This document shows positions 35,030 through 41,188 of a stretch of DNA of 41,188 nucleotides, piece after piece; positions within the stretch are counted from its first letter, which is position 1, and each line of letters opens with the position of its first letter. Source of the stretch: an uncultured Bacteroidales bacterium (GTDB lineage: Bacteria; Bacteroidota; Bacteroidia; Bacteroidales; Paludibacteraceae); NCBI GenBank assembly GCA_937911235.1, contig CALDPN010000182.1, positions 1 through 41,188 on the forward strand. Reading direction: 5' to 3'. Under the pieces are notes generated by a model. The model was not told the DNA's origin. It ran no database searches and saw only the letters and a program-made list of their open reading frames with translations. A program made the position numbers and the translations under genes.

Positions 35030-35057
35030 AAAGCTGTAACATTTCTGCTACAGCTTT
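35030..35057 (-). terminator. Terminator between DUF4405 and Nudix genes
   Basis: AAAGCTGTA and TACAGCTTT form a 9-base stem around a 10-base loop. On the minus strand a T run follows it, so it fits the end of the Nudix transcript. It may also stop the DUF4405 transcript. Confidence 0.75.
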
Positions 35058-35069
35058 AGTGGAGTTAAG

Positions 35070-35576
35070 TTATTTCTTTAAAAAATCTAGTACCTTTTCA
35101 AATTCCATTTCAAAGTTGGGAGTGAGTACTTCTTTGCCAATGGCATTTTTTATCTCGTCTAGAGGCCAAAATTTGCCCTCATCTACTTCCACAGGGTCTG
35201 GAGAGATTGGACCATCATAAACGGTGTAGTAGGCGTTTATAAGTTCGTATTCGGTGGTAGAACGATATGGATAAACAAACAGAGGTTTAAATTCTGCTTC
35301 AGTGATGCCAAGTTCCTCACGTACCTCGCGAGCAAGCGCCTCAAGGATGGTTTCGCCTGCATCCACATGACCACCCACGGCAGTGTCCCACTTGCCAGGC
35401 TGCACATCCTTTAGCATACTGCGTTTTTGCAAGTAAAGTTCACCTTTGCTATTGAATACATGCAAATGTACCACAGGATGTAGCCAAAACGTACCACTAT
35501 GACATTCCTTTCTAGTAGCACTTCCCACCACATTGCCAGTCTTATCTACAAGCGGAAAAAGTTCTTCTCTACTCAT
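35070..35576 (-). CDS. Nudix hydrolase
   Basis: A 168-residue Nudix protein. The Nudix box is G69-HVDAG-E75-TILEALA-REVREELGI, with all catalytic glutamates in place. The N-terminal LFPLVDKTGNVVGSATRKECH and FWLHPVVHLHVFNSKGELYLQKR resemble the YfcD / isopentenyl-diphosphate isomerase-like group. The substrate (a nucleotide or similar diphosphate) cannot be told from sequence. It lies 32 bases after hipA on the same strand and may share its transcript. Confidence 0.9.
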   Translation of the reverse strand: MSREELFPLVDKTGNVVGSATRKECHSGTFWLHPVVHLHVFNSKGELYLQKRSMLKDVQPGKWDTAVGGHVDAGETILEALAREVREELGITEAEFKPLFVYPYRSTTEYELINAYYTVYDGPISPDPVEVDEGKFWPLDEIKNAIGKEVLTPNFEMEFEKVLDFLKK

Positions 35577-35608
35577 ATATTCTATGTTATTTTTGTTTGA
35601 TAACTATT

Positions 35609-36889
35609 TTAAATATGTATCAGAAAGTTATTAAAAATTTTTTCAATCATATTTTCAGGAACGTCACATTCTTTAGCAATAGATGGCCATGAAGATGCCG
35701 TGTCACAGATTTCATCAATTATTATTGAAGCATTTTTAATGTTATTTACGGCTCCACATTTAAGTAAATCCTTACGATTTATCTCATCAAACTTACCATT
35801 AATTGACATTTGATGTGTTGAAGTCCATCCTCCATTAGGATTATAAGAATATCCCATATCGTACGCTGGAGAAAGTTTCCAAATACCATCTTCATCCATT
35901 AAGAATGAAATATTTTTTGTATGGTCGTCTTGGTTACGAATAATTACATTCAAAACCATTCTTCTAAACATTTCTTCTGCGTCCGAATAGGGTAGTTTTA
36001 ATGTACGCATTACATTGAAGGCTTGTTCGTATGAAAAAGCGCGATGTAGTCGATAGTCATAATGTGCCAAACCACATAAGGTCTGCATGTGAATTTTCTT
36101 TCCATTTTCTCTATCGAATCTTTTGGTTAGAAAATGAGCACGTCCATTTTCCTCTATAAGTGAGCAATCAGACATTTCTATGCCACATTTCTTTATTAAT
36201 TTATAGAATGAATATTCTAAACGACCATAGTTTTCAGTTTCTCTAAAACCAGTTGTGGCAGAAACGCCATCTAATTTTATTATATAATAATCGAAACCTT
36301 TAGGCACGTTAGTTTGTCCAGAGAGAACTTCACCTGTAGTTTTATTGTATGCAATAATAGCTTTTGCACGTTGCCCTCCTGCCGATGTACCTAGACGAAG
36401 TATTTCTGCTATTGCAGCTTTTTTATCTTCATTTATATTTACACCAAAACCTTCTTTATTCAGCAGAGCTTCTCGCGCCACATCTACAAGCGAATCAATT
36501 TCTACCTTTGCATTTAAGTTATAATCTACATCAATAGCAGGTTCAAACTCTAATGCTCCCATACAGCGTTTACCAAGAAAACAAAGAGTTTCAATAATAT
36601 TACTACTTGTTCTACCTGTTAAACTTAGCCATCTGTCAAACAATGCACGACCGTACGTATCTGGTAAAGAATCTGCAAGCAATCCTGGTAACCCTTTAAA
36701 GGTTTCTCTACCTAAATCTGCAAACGAGTATATACGTCCTGCTAGAGTAGGCATCATTAAAGGTGAAGGTTCTAGTCCCTTTGAGACAAAATCGTTATCA
36801 TACTCAAATTGTACATTATCGTATCTATTATCAAGGCGAAATATGCCCATTGGAATGCCATAAATTTTTACTTGTGCTACATCTACCAT
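35609..36889 (-). CDS. hipA: HipA-type serine/threonine kinase toxin
   Basis: A 426-residue protein close in length to E. coli HipA (440). Family features are the N-terminal subdomain (PLMMPTLAGRIYSFADLGRETFKGLPGLLADSLPDTYG), the glycine-rich SAGGQRAKAIIAY near residue 169-181, the kinase motifs YYIIKLDG and FLTKRFDR, the catalytic loop NQDDHTKN (319-326) and LSPAYDMGY (D344). In the known system HipA phosphorylates a tRNA synthetase and slows growth. Its target here is not known. It overlaps hipB by 7 bases; HipB would normally bind and inhibit it. No disabling change is seen. Confidence 0.93.
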   Translation of the reverse strand: MVDVAQVKIYGIPMGIFRLDNRYDNVQFEYDNDFVSKGLEPSPLMMPTLAGRIYSFADLGRETFKGLPGLLADSLPDTYGRALFDRWLSLTGRTSSNIIETLCFLGKRCMGALEFEPAIDVDYNLNAKVEIDSLVDVAREALLNKEGFGVNINEDKKAAIAEILRLGTSAGGQRAKAIIAYNKTTGEVLSGQTNVPKGFDYYIIKLDGVSATTGFRETENYGRLEYSFYKLIKKCGIEMSDCSLIEENGRAHFLTKRFDRENGKKIHMQTLCGLAHYDYRLHRAFSYEQAFNVMRTLKLPYSDAEEMFRRMVLNVIIRNQDDHTKNISFLMDEDGIWKLSPAYDMGYSYNPNGGWTSTHQMSINGKFDEINRKDLLKCGAVNNIKNASIIIDEICDTASSWPSIAKECDVPENMIEKIFNNFLIHI

Positions 36890-37230
36890 TCAGATTCCTC
36901 CTCTTTTTTTACTTTTAGTTTGCCAACAGCACGTTTTCTAGTGTTCTTTTTTATTGAGTTCACGAGTTTGTAGTATTCGCTAGGACTCAGTTGCTCTTCT
37001 TCTATTAGCGTTTGAAAAATATCTAACCTACCTAATGTTCGAAGTACTCTCACGAGAGAATCGAAAGACTTAATTTCGCCTTTCTCCATGCTCTTGATGG
37101 AAGACAATGATACTCTTGTTGCTTCTGCAAGACTTTGTTGTGTTATGTTCTGCTTTAGTCGCAATGCTTTTATTTTTGCTCCTATTTTATCATATATAGC
37201 AGTGTCTGATAAAGTATAAATACTCTCCAT
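36883..37230 (-). CDS. hipB: HipB-type helix-turn-helix antitoxin
   Basis: A 115-residue protein with an XRE helix-turn-helix (about residues 15-70: KIKALRLKQNITQQSLAEATRVSLSSIKSMEKGE) and a basic, charged C-terminal tail (KKNTRKRAVGKLKVKKEEESEW). It is the antitoxin partner of HipA just downstream, overlapping by 7 bases. It should bind the palindrome at 37270-37295 and repress its own operon, as HipB does in the E. coli system. Confidence 0.9.
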   Translation of the reverse strand: MESIYTLSDTAIYDKIGAKIKALRLKQNITQQSLAEATRVSLSSIKSMEKGEIKSFDSLVRVLRTLGRLDIFQTLIEEEQLSPSEYYKLVNSIKKNTRKRAVGKLKVKKEEESEW

Positions 37231-37231
37231 A

Positions 37232-37251
37232 ATAGTTATAAATTAGACTAT
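37232..37251. promoter_or_regulatory. Weak second half-site pair in the hipBA leader
   Basis: ATAGT (37232-37236) and ACTAT (37247-37251) form an inverted repeat with the same half-site core as the main operator, just before the hipB ATG (37230). It may be a second, weaker HipB site. Confidence 0.35.
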
Positions 37252-37258
37252 CCCAATG

Positions 37259-37288
37259 CAAATATAGTAATAATAGTTGAAAATGCAA
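37259..37288 (-). promoter_or_regulatory. hipBA promoter
   Basis: On the minus strand TTG (37286-37288), a 19-base spacer and TATATTTG (37259-37266) match the Bacteroidota consensus, 28 bases upstream of the hipB ATG. The -33 box lies inside the operator palindrome. Confidence 0.7.
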
Positions 37289-37295
37289 CTATTAT
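37270..37295. promoter_or_regulatory. hipBA operator palindrome
   Basis: ATAATAGTTG and CAACTATTAT are perfect 10-base inverted arms around a 6-base spacer. The palindrome covers the -33 box of the hipBA promoter, so a bound HipB dimer would block it. It is likely the autoregulatory site. Confidence 0.75.
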
Positions 37296-37315
37296 AAATA
37301 TTTTTTGACATAAAA

Positions 37316-37347
37316 AATCCCGAAAGTTTTATCTAACTTTCGGGATT
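37316..37347 (-). terminator. Terminator after the TPR protein gene
   Basis: AATCCCGAAAGTT and AACTTTCGGGATT are perfect 13-base inverted arms around a 6-base loop, with a T run next to it on the minus strand. It ends the M24-hypothetical-TPR transcript before hipBA. Confidence 0.9.
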
Positions 37348-37405
37348 GATATAATTTTTATTACTGCGTTCTTGTTGGATTAAATTGATAATTTTATAAA
37401 TATTG

Positions 37406-38875
37406 TTAAGGTTCTACTAACTTAGCACATTTAGCATCTTGTACTTTCTTGTATTTTTCTACTAATGGCATGAAGGCAGGTAGTTGACGCACGTTTTCTA
37501 GGTCTTTGTCATTCATCATTTGTGTGAATGAATTATATCCTAATTCAAGTGCTTTGCTCAAACTTTCCATTGCTTCATCAGTTTTTCCAATTTGTGCAAG
37601 TAAGCAAGCCTTATCATAATGAATCCAACTTTGATTTGGTATTGTAGAGATAATGCGGTTAATCCATTCTTCCGCCTCTTTTTCTTTCCCTAATCCTAAT
37701 AAGGCGTAATGACGAATACTTGACGAATTACATTTTGTGTCAACTTTCAAAATTTCTTCATAATTTGCCTTGGCTAGTTCTTCTGAGTTATATTTTTCAT
37801 GTAGTTTTGCCCTTTTATAATAGGCTAACAAATATGTGTTTTCTTTTTCAATGATAGTGTTTAGGTCAACCATAGCTTTTGCATCTTCTCCTAATTTCAT
37901 ATAGGCAGATGCACGTGTATAGAGTACACTAGCTTTAAAACCTCGGCGTTCCAATAAGTCTGTACATACTTTAATTTGGTTTTCATAATCATTTAGCCAG
38001 CCATAGATTGTTCTTTTATAATATAGATCATCATCATCAAGTTTGTTGTGAATATTTTCAATCTTATCTAGCATAGCTAATGCTTTTTCTGTACATTTTT
38101 CGCTATAATAACAAACAAACTTAGCATGTAATAATCTATAATCAGAACCAAATTTATCAATTATCTTATCAAATTGTTGTAAGGCAAGTGGATAATTCCT
38201 GCTATAGAATGTAAGTGTGGCTTGTAGGTATAGCCAGTTTATCTCGTTAGGATATTTTTTTAGTTTCTTTTCTACCATATTTTGAGAATAATTAATATCT
38301 AGAAGCAATGTGCTTTCATAGGCATCAAATTCCTCCAATGGTCGTGCTGGATTTTTCTCTATTATATTAATAACTTCATCTATTGCAGTATGATCTTTAC
38401 CAAGTCTAGTGTATATTTCTATAAGATCATTTTGCAGCCTTCTATTATTAGGAAATTTCTTTATGTACGAGATGCAACTCTTTAATGCCTCATTCATTTC
38501 TGATTGAAATTTTCCATAATTATTCATATAGTAATATGTGCTTGCACGCCATATTAAGATGTCAATTTTATTTTCATATTCGTTTTCGCCTAGGTTTTCA
38601 AGAGCAGAATTATAATCAGAAATGGCTTTATCATATTGAGTTAATTTATTATAGATATTAGCTCTGAGTACATAAACAGATGAAACGGAACAATCTGTTT
38701 CTTTTTTACATTTTTTTATAGCAGCATCAGCCATAATTAATGCCATATCATAATCTTTAGTACGAACAGATGCAATTGACATTTGACTATAATCTTCTGC
38801 TGTATATTTATTTTCTTGAGCAAAAAGATTGCAGACAATAGTAAATAATAATAAAACAAATAGTGCTTTTTTCAT
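37406..38875 (-). CDS. Tetratricopeptide repeat protein with signal peptide
   Basis: A 489-residue protein with a signal peptide (MKKALFVLLLFTIVCNLFAQ, cleavage after about residue 20) and tandem TPR units (for example YDMALIMADAAIKKC, YDKAISDYNSALENLGENE, YPLALQQFDKIIDKFG, DAKAMVDLNTIIEKE, TDEAMESLSKALELG). It is a secreted or periplasmic helical scaffold; no enzyme motif is seen. It is the last gene of the operon with the 131-aa hypothetical and the M24 aminopeptidase (gap 4 bases). Confidence 0.85.
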   Translation of the reverse strand: MKKALFVLLLFTIVCNLFAQENKYTAEDYSQMSIASVRTKDYDMALIMADAAIKKCKKETDCSVSSVYVLRANIYNKLTQYDKAISDYNSALENLGENEYENKIDILIWRASTYYYMNNYGKFQSEMNEALKSCISYIKKFPNNRRLQNDLIEIYTRLGKDHTAIDEVINIIEKNPARPLEEFDAYESTLLLDINYSQNMVEKKLKKYPNEINWLYLQATLTFYSRNYPLALQQFDKIIDKFGSDYRLLHAKFVCYYSEKCTEKALAMLDKIENIHNKLDDDDLYYKRTIYGWLNDYENQIKVCTDLLERRGFKASVLYTRASAYMKLGEDAKAMVDLNTIIEKENTYLLAYYKRAKLHEKYNSEELAKANYEEILKVDTKCNSSSIRHYALLGLGKEKEAEEWINRIISTIPNQSWIHYDKACLLAQIGKTDEAMESLSKALELGYNSFTQMMNDKDLENVRQLPAFMPLVEKYKKVQDAKCAKLVEP

Positions 38876-38879
38876 AGTA

Positions 38880-39275
38880 TTATTCTCCTTCCGTACTTAC
38901 TTTACTTGGGTCTTCTACGGCGTAATATTCGTTCCATTCTTTTAGCACGGCTTGCCAATCTACGTTTTCGCCGTCGGCAATGGCTTCTGCTTGCTCCATA
39001 GCTTGCTCGTGCTGTTTCTTTTCGGCAAAACGCAGTTTCATATCCTCGATAGTAGCCTCGTCCAAGATATGGATGCGTCTGCGACGAACGCACTCGTCTA
39101 GTTGCAGAGGGCCGAATGCCTCGCCTTGCACATTGAAGTCGGAAATATTAAAAGAAAACACAGTACGCAAAGTGTGACGAATCATTTTTTGAGCACCACG
39201 ATTCGCTTTCATTTTGCTACCAAGCAGTTTACGAATAATTCTTATCTCTTTTTCAGAAAATTTATTTCTTCCCAT
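38880..39275 (-). CDS. Conserved hypothetical protein (131 aa)
   Basis: A 131-residue soluble protein without signal peptide or membrane helix. The N-terminal region is basic (MGRNKFSEKEIRIIRKLLGSKMKANRGAQKMIRHTLRT), followed by FNISDFNVQGEAFGPLQLDECVRRR, then an alanine/glutamate-rich helix and an acidic tail. The look is one I associate with a conserved Bacteroidales protein of unknown function. The basic start could bind nucleic acid, but this is inference. Six bases separate it from the M24 stop and four from the TPR gene. Confidence 0.7.
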   Translation of the reverse strand: MGRNKFSEKEIRIIRKLLGSKMKANRGAQKMIRHTLRTVFSFNISDFNVQGEAFGPLQLDECVRRRRIHILDEATIEDMKLRFAEKKQHEQAMEQAEAIADGENVDWQAVLKEWNEYYAVEDPSKVSTEGE

Positions 39276-39281
39276 AGTATT

Positions 39282-40442
39282 TTATGCTAAAAGGTCCACG
39301 ATTTCATCAGGCGCTGAGGTCAATTTTTTCATACCATTTTCTGTAACAACGAAGCTATTTTCTGTACCCACAGCACCCACTTCTGGGAACACAAATTTAG
39401 GTTCCAACGCAATGGTATTTCCCACCTCAAGCACAGCTTTGTTTCTATCGCAAAGCACAGGAAGTTCGTTTATCACAAGACCAATGCCGTGTCCCACAAA
39501 TTTAGCTTGTTGTGTAAGACCCATAAAATTCTTTTCAAAGCCGTGTTTTTTAGCAATAGAAAGTGACAACTGATAAAGTTCTTCGCATGTAACACCTGGT
39601 TTACCTTGCTCTGCAATGGCATCTTGAATTTCGATAGATACTTGGTGTGCGTCGTATGCATATTGTGGCAATTTGCCCACAGAATAGGTTCTAGATTGGT
39701 CTGAAATGTATCCAGTAAAGTTACCATTTATGTCTACCATCACGGTTTGACCTTCTTTAAGAACGCCTCCATTGTGACCAAGAGGCAGAGAAGGGTGCAT
39801 ACCTGCGCCACCAAGTGCAAAATCGTATGGAGAAGGCTCACAAGCATTTTCACCAGCAAGAATAGAACCCATATAAGCCTCCATTGTGCCACCATAAATG
39901 CGGAAAAGACCCAAACAACCAGCCAAGCGGAACAATTTTTCCACTTCTACGCTAAACTCGTGGTCGCTCATGCCTTTTACATAAACTGAAGGCACTTTTC
40001 TTAACACATCAGATTGTATCTCGGCAGAAAGACTCAATTGCGCAATCTCCCACTCAGTTTTCACACTTCTCACAAGTCGAATAAGGTTTGAACCATTTAC
40101 AAGTTCTGCTCCTGTGCATACAGCAATGCGGTTCCACTCACCAAAAGAAATTTCATCACCCTCCACAACCATTTTTTTAGGCATCGCAATACCTTGGTTA
40201 CCTAAAATCTCTGCAAGTTGCTCCACTTTTCTTATGAAAAACACATTTTCACCAACCACATTGTTTGGACGACGCACAAGGCTAAGTACATTGCCATCAA
40301 TGTCAATATATACATAACCAATAATAATGCGTCCTGTGGCATAATAAACATTCACAGAAGTAGTTAACAAACACGCATCCGCACCTACATTTTTAAGTGC
40401 AGCAATAATCTTGTTTTTTCTAATATCTAGTTCTTGTACCAT
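39282..40442 (-). CDS. Xaa-Pro aminopeptidase-like M24 family peptidase
   Basis: A 386-residue M24 (pitta-bread fold) peptidase. The start ATG at 40442 is preferred to the upstream in-frame GTG at 40463, which falls in a promoter -7 box. The five metal ligands appear: D in MVDINGNF, D in YISDQSRTYS, H in GHGIGL, E in ALEPKFV and E in GTENSFVV. The N-terminal creatinase-like domain is present (about residues 1-135). It cleaves the bond before a proline or is a related dipeptidase; exact substrate unknown. It leads the three-gene operon with the hypothetical and the TPR protein. Confidence 0.92.
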   Translation of the reverse strand: MVQELDIRKNKIIAALKNVGADACLLTTSVNVYYATGRIIIGYVYIDIDGNVLSLVRRPNNVVGENVFFIRKVEQLAEILGNQGIAMPKKMVVEGDEISFGEWNRIAVCTGAELVNGSNLIRLVRSVKTEWEIAQLSLSAEIQSDVLRKVPSVYVKGMSDHEFSVEVEKLFRLAGCLGLFRIYGGTMEAYMGSILAGENACEPSPYDFALGGAGMHPSLPLGHNGGVLKEGQTVMVDINGNFTGYISDQSRTYSVGKLPQYAYDAHQVSIEIQDAIAEQGKPGVTCEELYQLSLSIAKKHGFEKNFMGLTQQAKFVGHGIGLVINELPVLCDRNKAVLEVGNTIALEPKFVFPEVGAVGTENSFVVTENGMKKLTSAPDEIVDLLA

Positions 40443-40462
40443 AATCTTTTTATTTTCAACCA

Positions 40463-40470
40463 CAAAGATA
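40463..40470 (-). promoter_or_regulatory. -7 box of the M24 operon promoter
   Basis: TATCTTTG on the minus strand is an exact TAnnTTTG match 20 bases before the ATG at 40442. No good -33 box is seen. Confidence 0.55.
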
Positions 40471-40493
40471 CAATATCATAAATGATAAATAAA

Positions 40494-40526
40494 AAAATGG
40501 CGACTAAAAATTTTAGCCGCCATTTT
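40494..40526. terminator. Bidirectional hairpin upstream of the M24 operon
   Basis: AAAATGGCGACTAAAA and TTTTAGCCGCCATTTT pair along 16 bases with one mismatch. Flanking A and T runs suit a terminator. It overlaps the 3' end of the small antitoxin-like ORF (its stop lies in the hairpin) and so probably ends that transcript. Confidence 0.7.
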
Positions 40527-40677
40527 GTTTCTCTTTTCTTATTTGGTTTTCTGTCTCTTTATCAAATTTGTCTCTTTTGGCAGTTCCTTTTTTGCCATAT
40601 TCTACTTCTAACAGCTCTTCTAGACTGTTGCAGTTAAGTATTTTTTCTTTTTTATTCTCGTTTTTCATCTTTTTCAT
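40513..40677 (-). CDS. 54-aa ORF resembling the N-terminus of HigA-type antitoxins
   Basis: Codons run from ATG 40677 to TAA 40513-40515 (or from the in-frame ATG 40668, 51 aa). The core, SLEELLEVEYGKKGTAKRDKFDKE, resembles the segment that precedes the helix-turn-helix in HigA/XRE antitoxins (the KYGK(R/K)GT-x-(K/E)R-x-(E/D/N)F pattern). The helix-turn-helix itself is missing: the frame ends in a hairpin after IRKEKQNGG. It is therefore probably a truncated antitoxin or an independent small protein. No toxin gene is adjacent. The recognition is from memory of the family, not a search. Confidence 0.45.
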   Translation of the reverse strand: MKKMKNENKKEKILNCNSLEELLEVEYGKKGTAKRDKFDKETENQIRKEKQNGG

Positions 40678-40699
40678 TTTGTCCTCATCCCATACATGA

Positions 40700-40729
40700 A
40701 TCCCCCAACCTTGAGTGTGGTTGGGGGAT
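40700..40729. repeat. GC-rich perfect hairpin, possibly IS200/IS605-type end
   Basis: ATCCCCCAACC and GGTTGGGGGAT are perfect 11-base inverted arms around the loop TTGAGTGT. Such GC-rich stems occur at the ends of IS200/IS605 family elements and in some terminators. It sits where base composition and codon use change. No TnpA or TnpB gene is in the window, so the assignment is open. Confidence 0.5.
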
Positions 40730-40798
40730 ATCTCTTTTTAAATCGATTTATGTATTAGCCGATAATTTTACAAAAGCTAACAGTAATTTGATGCAAAA

Positions 40799-41188
40799 AT
40801 GATTGAGCGTTATGCAGGTCAGGTTGACTTCTTAGGTCAGGTTGGTGACGGCGTAGGCTTTGAATTCAGTGATGTTCTTTATGAAATAGTATTCAAAACT
40901 ATGGATTTCTTCAATCAGATCAATGTAACCGATAAAGCACTTGATGGTATTGAAGAACTTTACGGAAAGCTTGCCAAGGCTCTTATGCCCTCACTTCTTC
41001 ATGCCTTCGGTATGGCTACTCAGGTTAACTATTGGACAGAGGTCAACAACGACGATATGGACGTTGCTCTTGACCTTGTTTTCGGCAAAAAGGGCTCAGA
41101 ACTTCGCACAAAGTATGCAAATCTTGTTGATAAGATTCTCTATTACAGAGAGCACGTATCTAACGATCCTGATGCTTTCTATGCTAAG
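40799..41188 (+). CDS. Unrecognised ORF, 3' end outside the window
   Basis: A frame of 130 codons from ATG 40799 (an in-frame stop is just upstream at 40784-40786) that is still open at the window end. The protein begins MIERYAGQVDFLGQVGDGVG and is soluble and helix-rich, with segments such as ALDGIEELYGKLAKALMPSLLHAFGMATQ and YANLVDKILYYREHVSNDPDAF. I do not recognise a family. Codon use (many CTT, GGC, CGC, GCT) is unlike the AGA/ATA-rich genes in the rest of the window, and the segment is visibly less AT-rich. It could be transferred DNA or part of another genome joined during assembly. Confidence 0.5.
   Translation, partial: MIERYAGQVDFLGQVGDGVGFEFSDVLYEIVFKTMDFFNQINVTDKALDGIEELYGKLAKALMPSLLHAFGMATQVNYWTEVNNDDMDVALDLVFGKKGSELRTKYANLVDKILYYREHVSNDPDAFYAK

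Noticed and set aside
39214..39573. 119-codon plus-strand ORF opposite the M24 gene
   Set aside because: It is an antisense shadow of conserved M24 motifs.
1..41188. CRISPR arrays, rRNA and tRNA genes
   Set aside because: No regularly spaced repeats, no rRNA-like conserved blocks and no tRNA cloverleaf or CCA-type ends were recognised on either strand.

Overview
The window looks like a chromosomal segment of a low-GC member of the Bacteroidales (Bacteroidota). Four things suggest this: repeated promoters of the Bacteroidota sigma type (TTTG, 19-20 bp spacer, TAnnTTTG); genes found only or mainly in this phylum (TraE to TraO family transfer proteins, a DUF4292 lipoprotein, the type IX secretion lipoprotein PorW/SprE, a SpmA-SpmB fusion); a YbeY with the phylum's altered third metal position; and little use of Shine-Dalgarno sites. 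PorW and a type IX (T9SS) C-terminal sorting domain in one gene show that the organism has type IX secretion.

Layout. 1-1775 (minus): the start of mnmG, then ybeY and a SpmA/B nucleoside-recognition protein, one operon. 2069-14977 (plus): a tightly packed operon for a Bacteroidota-type conjugation/type IV secretion apparatus. It holds a 51-aa membrane peptide, traE, traF, traG (VirB4-like ATPase, broken by a frameshift), traI, traJ, traK, traM, a traN-traO fusion, a 1309-aa T9SS surface protein and a PKD-like lipoprotein. No relaxase, coupling protein, integrase, ParA, primase or tRNA attachment site is visible, and housekeeping genes lie on both sides. 15142-16083 (minus): malate dehydrogenase. 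16178-25218 (plus): porW, rnr, dut, a TPR protein, a DUF4292 lipoprotein and an EnvC/M23-like protein, ending in a clear terminator. 25348-26352 (plus): a 48-aa lipoprotein and a membrane LytTR protein. 26349-29385 (minus): dusB with two glycosyltransferases. 29480-35018 (plus): a U32 protease-family (TrhP-like) protein, a large AsmA-like protein, a YqeY protein and a DUF4405 membrane protein. 35070-40442 (minus): a Nudix hydrolase, a hipBA toxin-antitoxin pair with a palindromic operator over its promoter, a TPR protein, a small conserved hypothetical and an M24 aminopeptidase. 40443-41188: a short antitoxin-like ORF, a strong GC-rich hairpin, and the start of an ORF with clearly different codon use that runs off the window.

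The most interesting part is 2069-14977. Its genes could build an inner-membrane to outer-membrane type IV channel (TraE/F/G/I/J/K/M/N-O). The last two genes would add a large T9SS-exported surface protein and a lipoprotein with a PKD-like domain. The lack of DNA-processing genes fits either a degraded integrative element or a contact or secretion machine that no longer transfers DNA. The split traG argues for decay unless it is an assembly error. The last 450 bases may be foreign DNA or a chimeric contig end.
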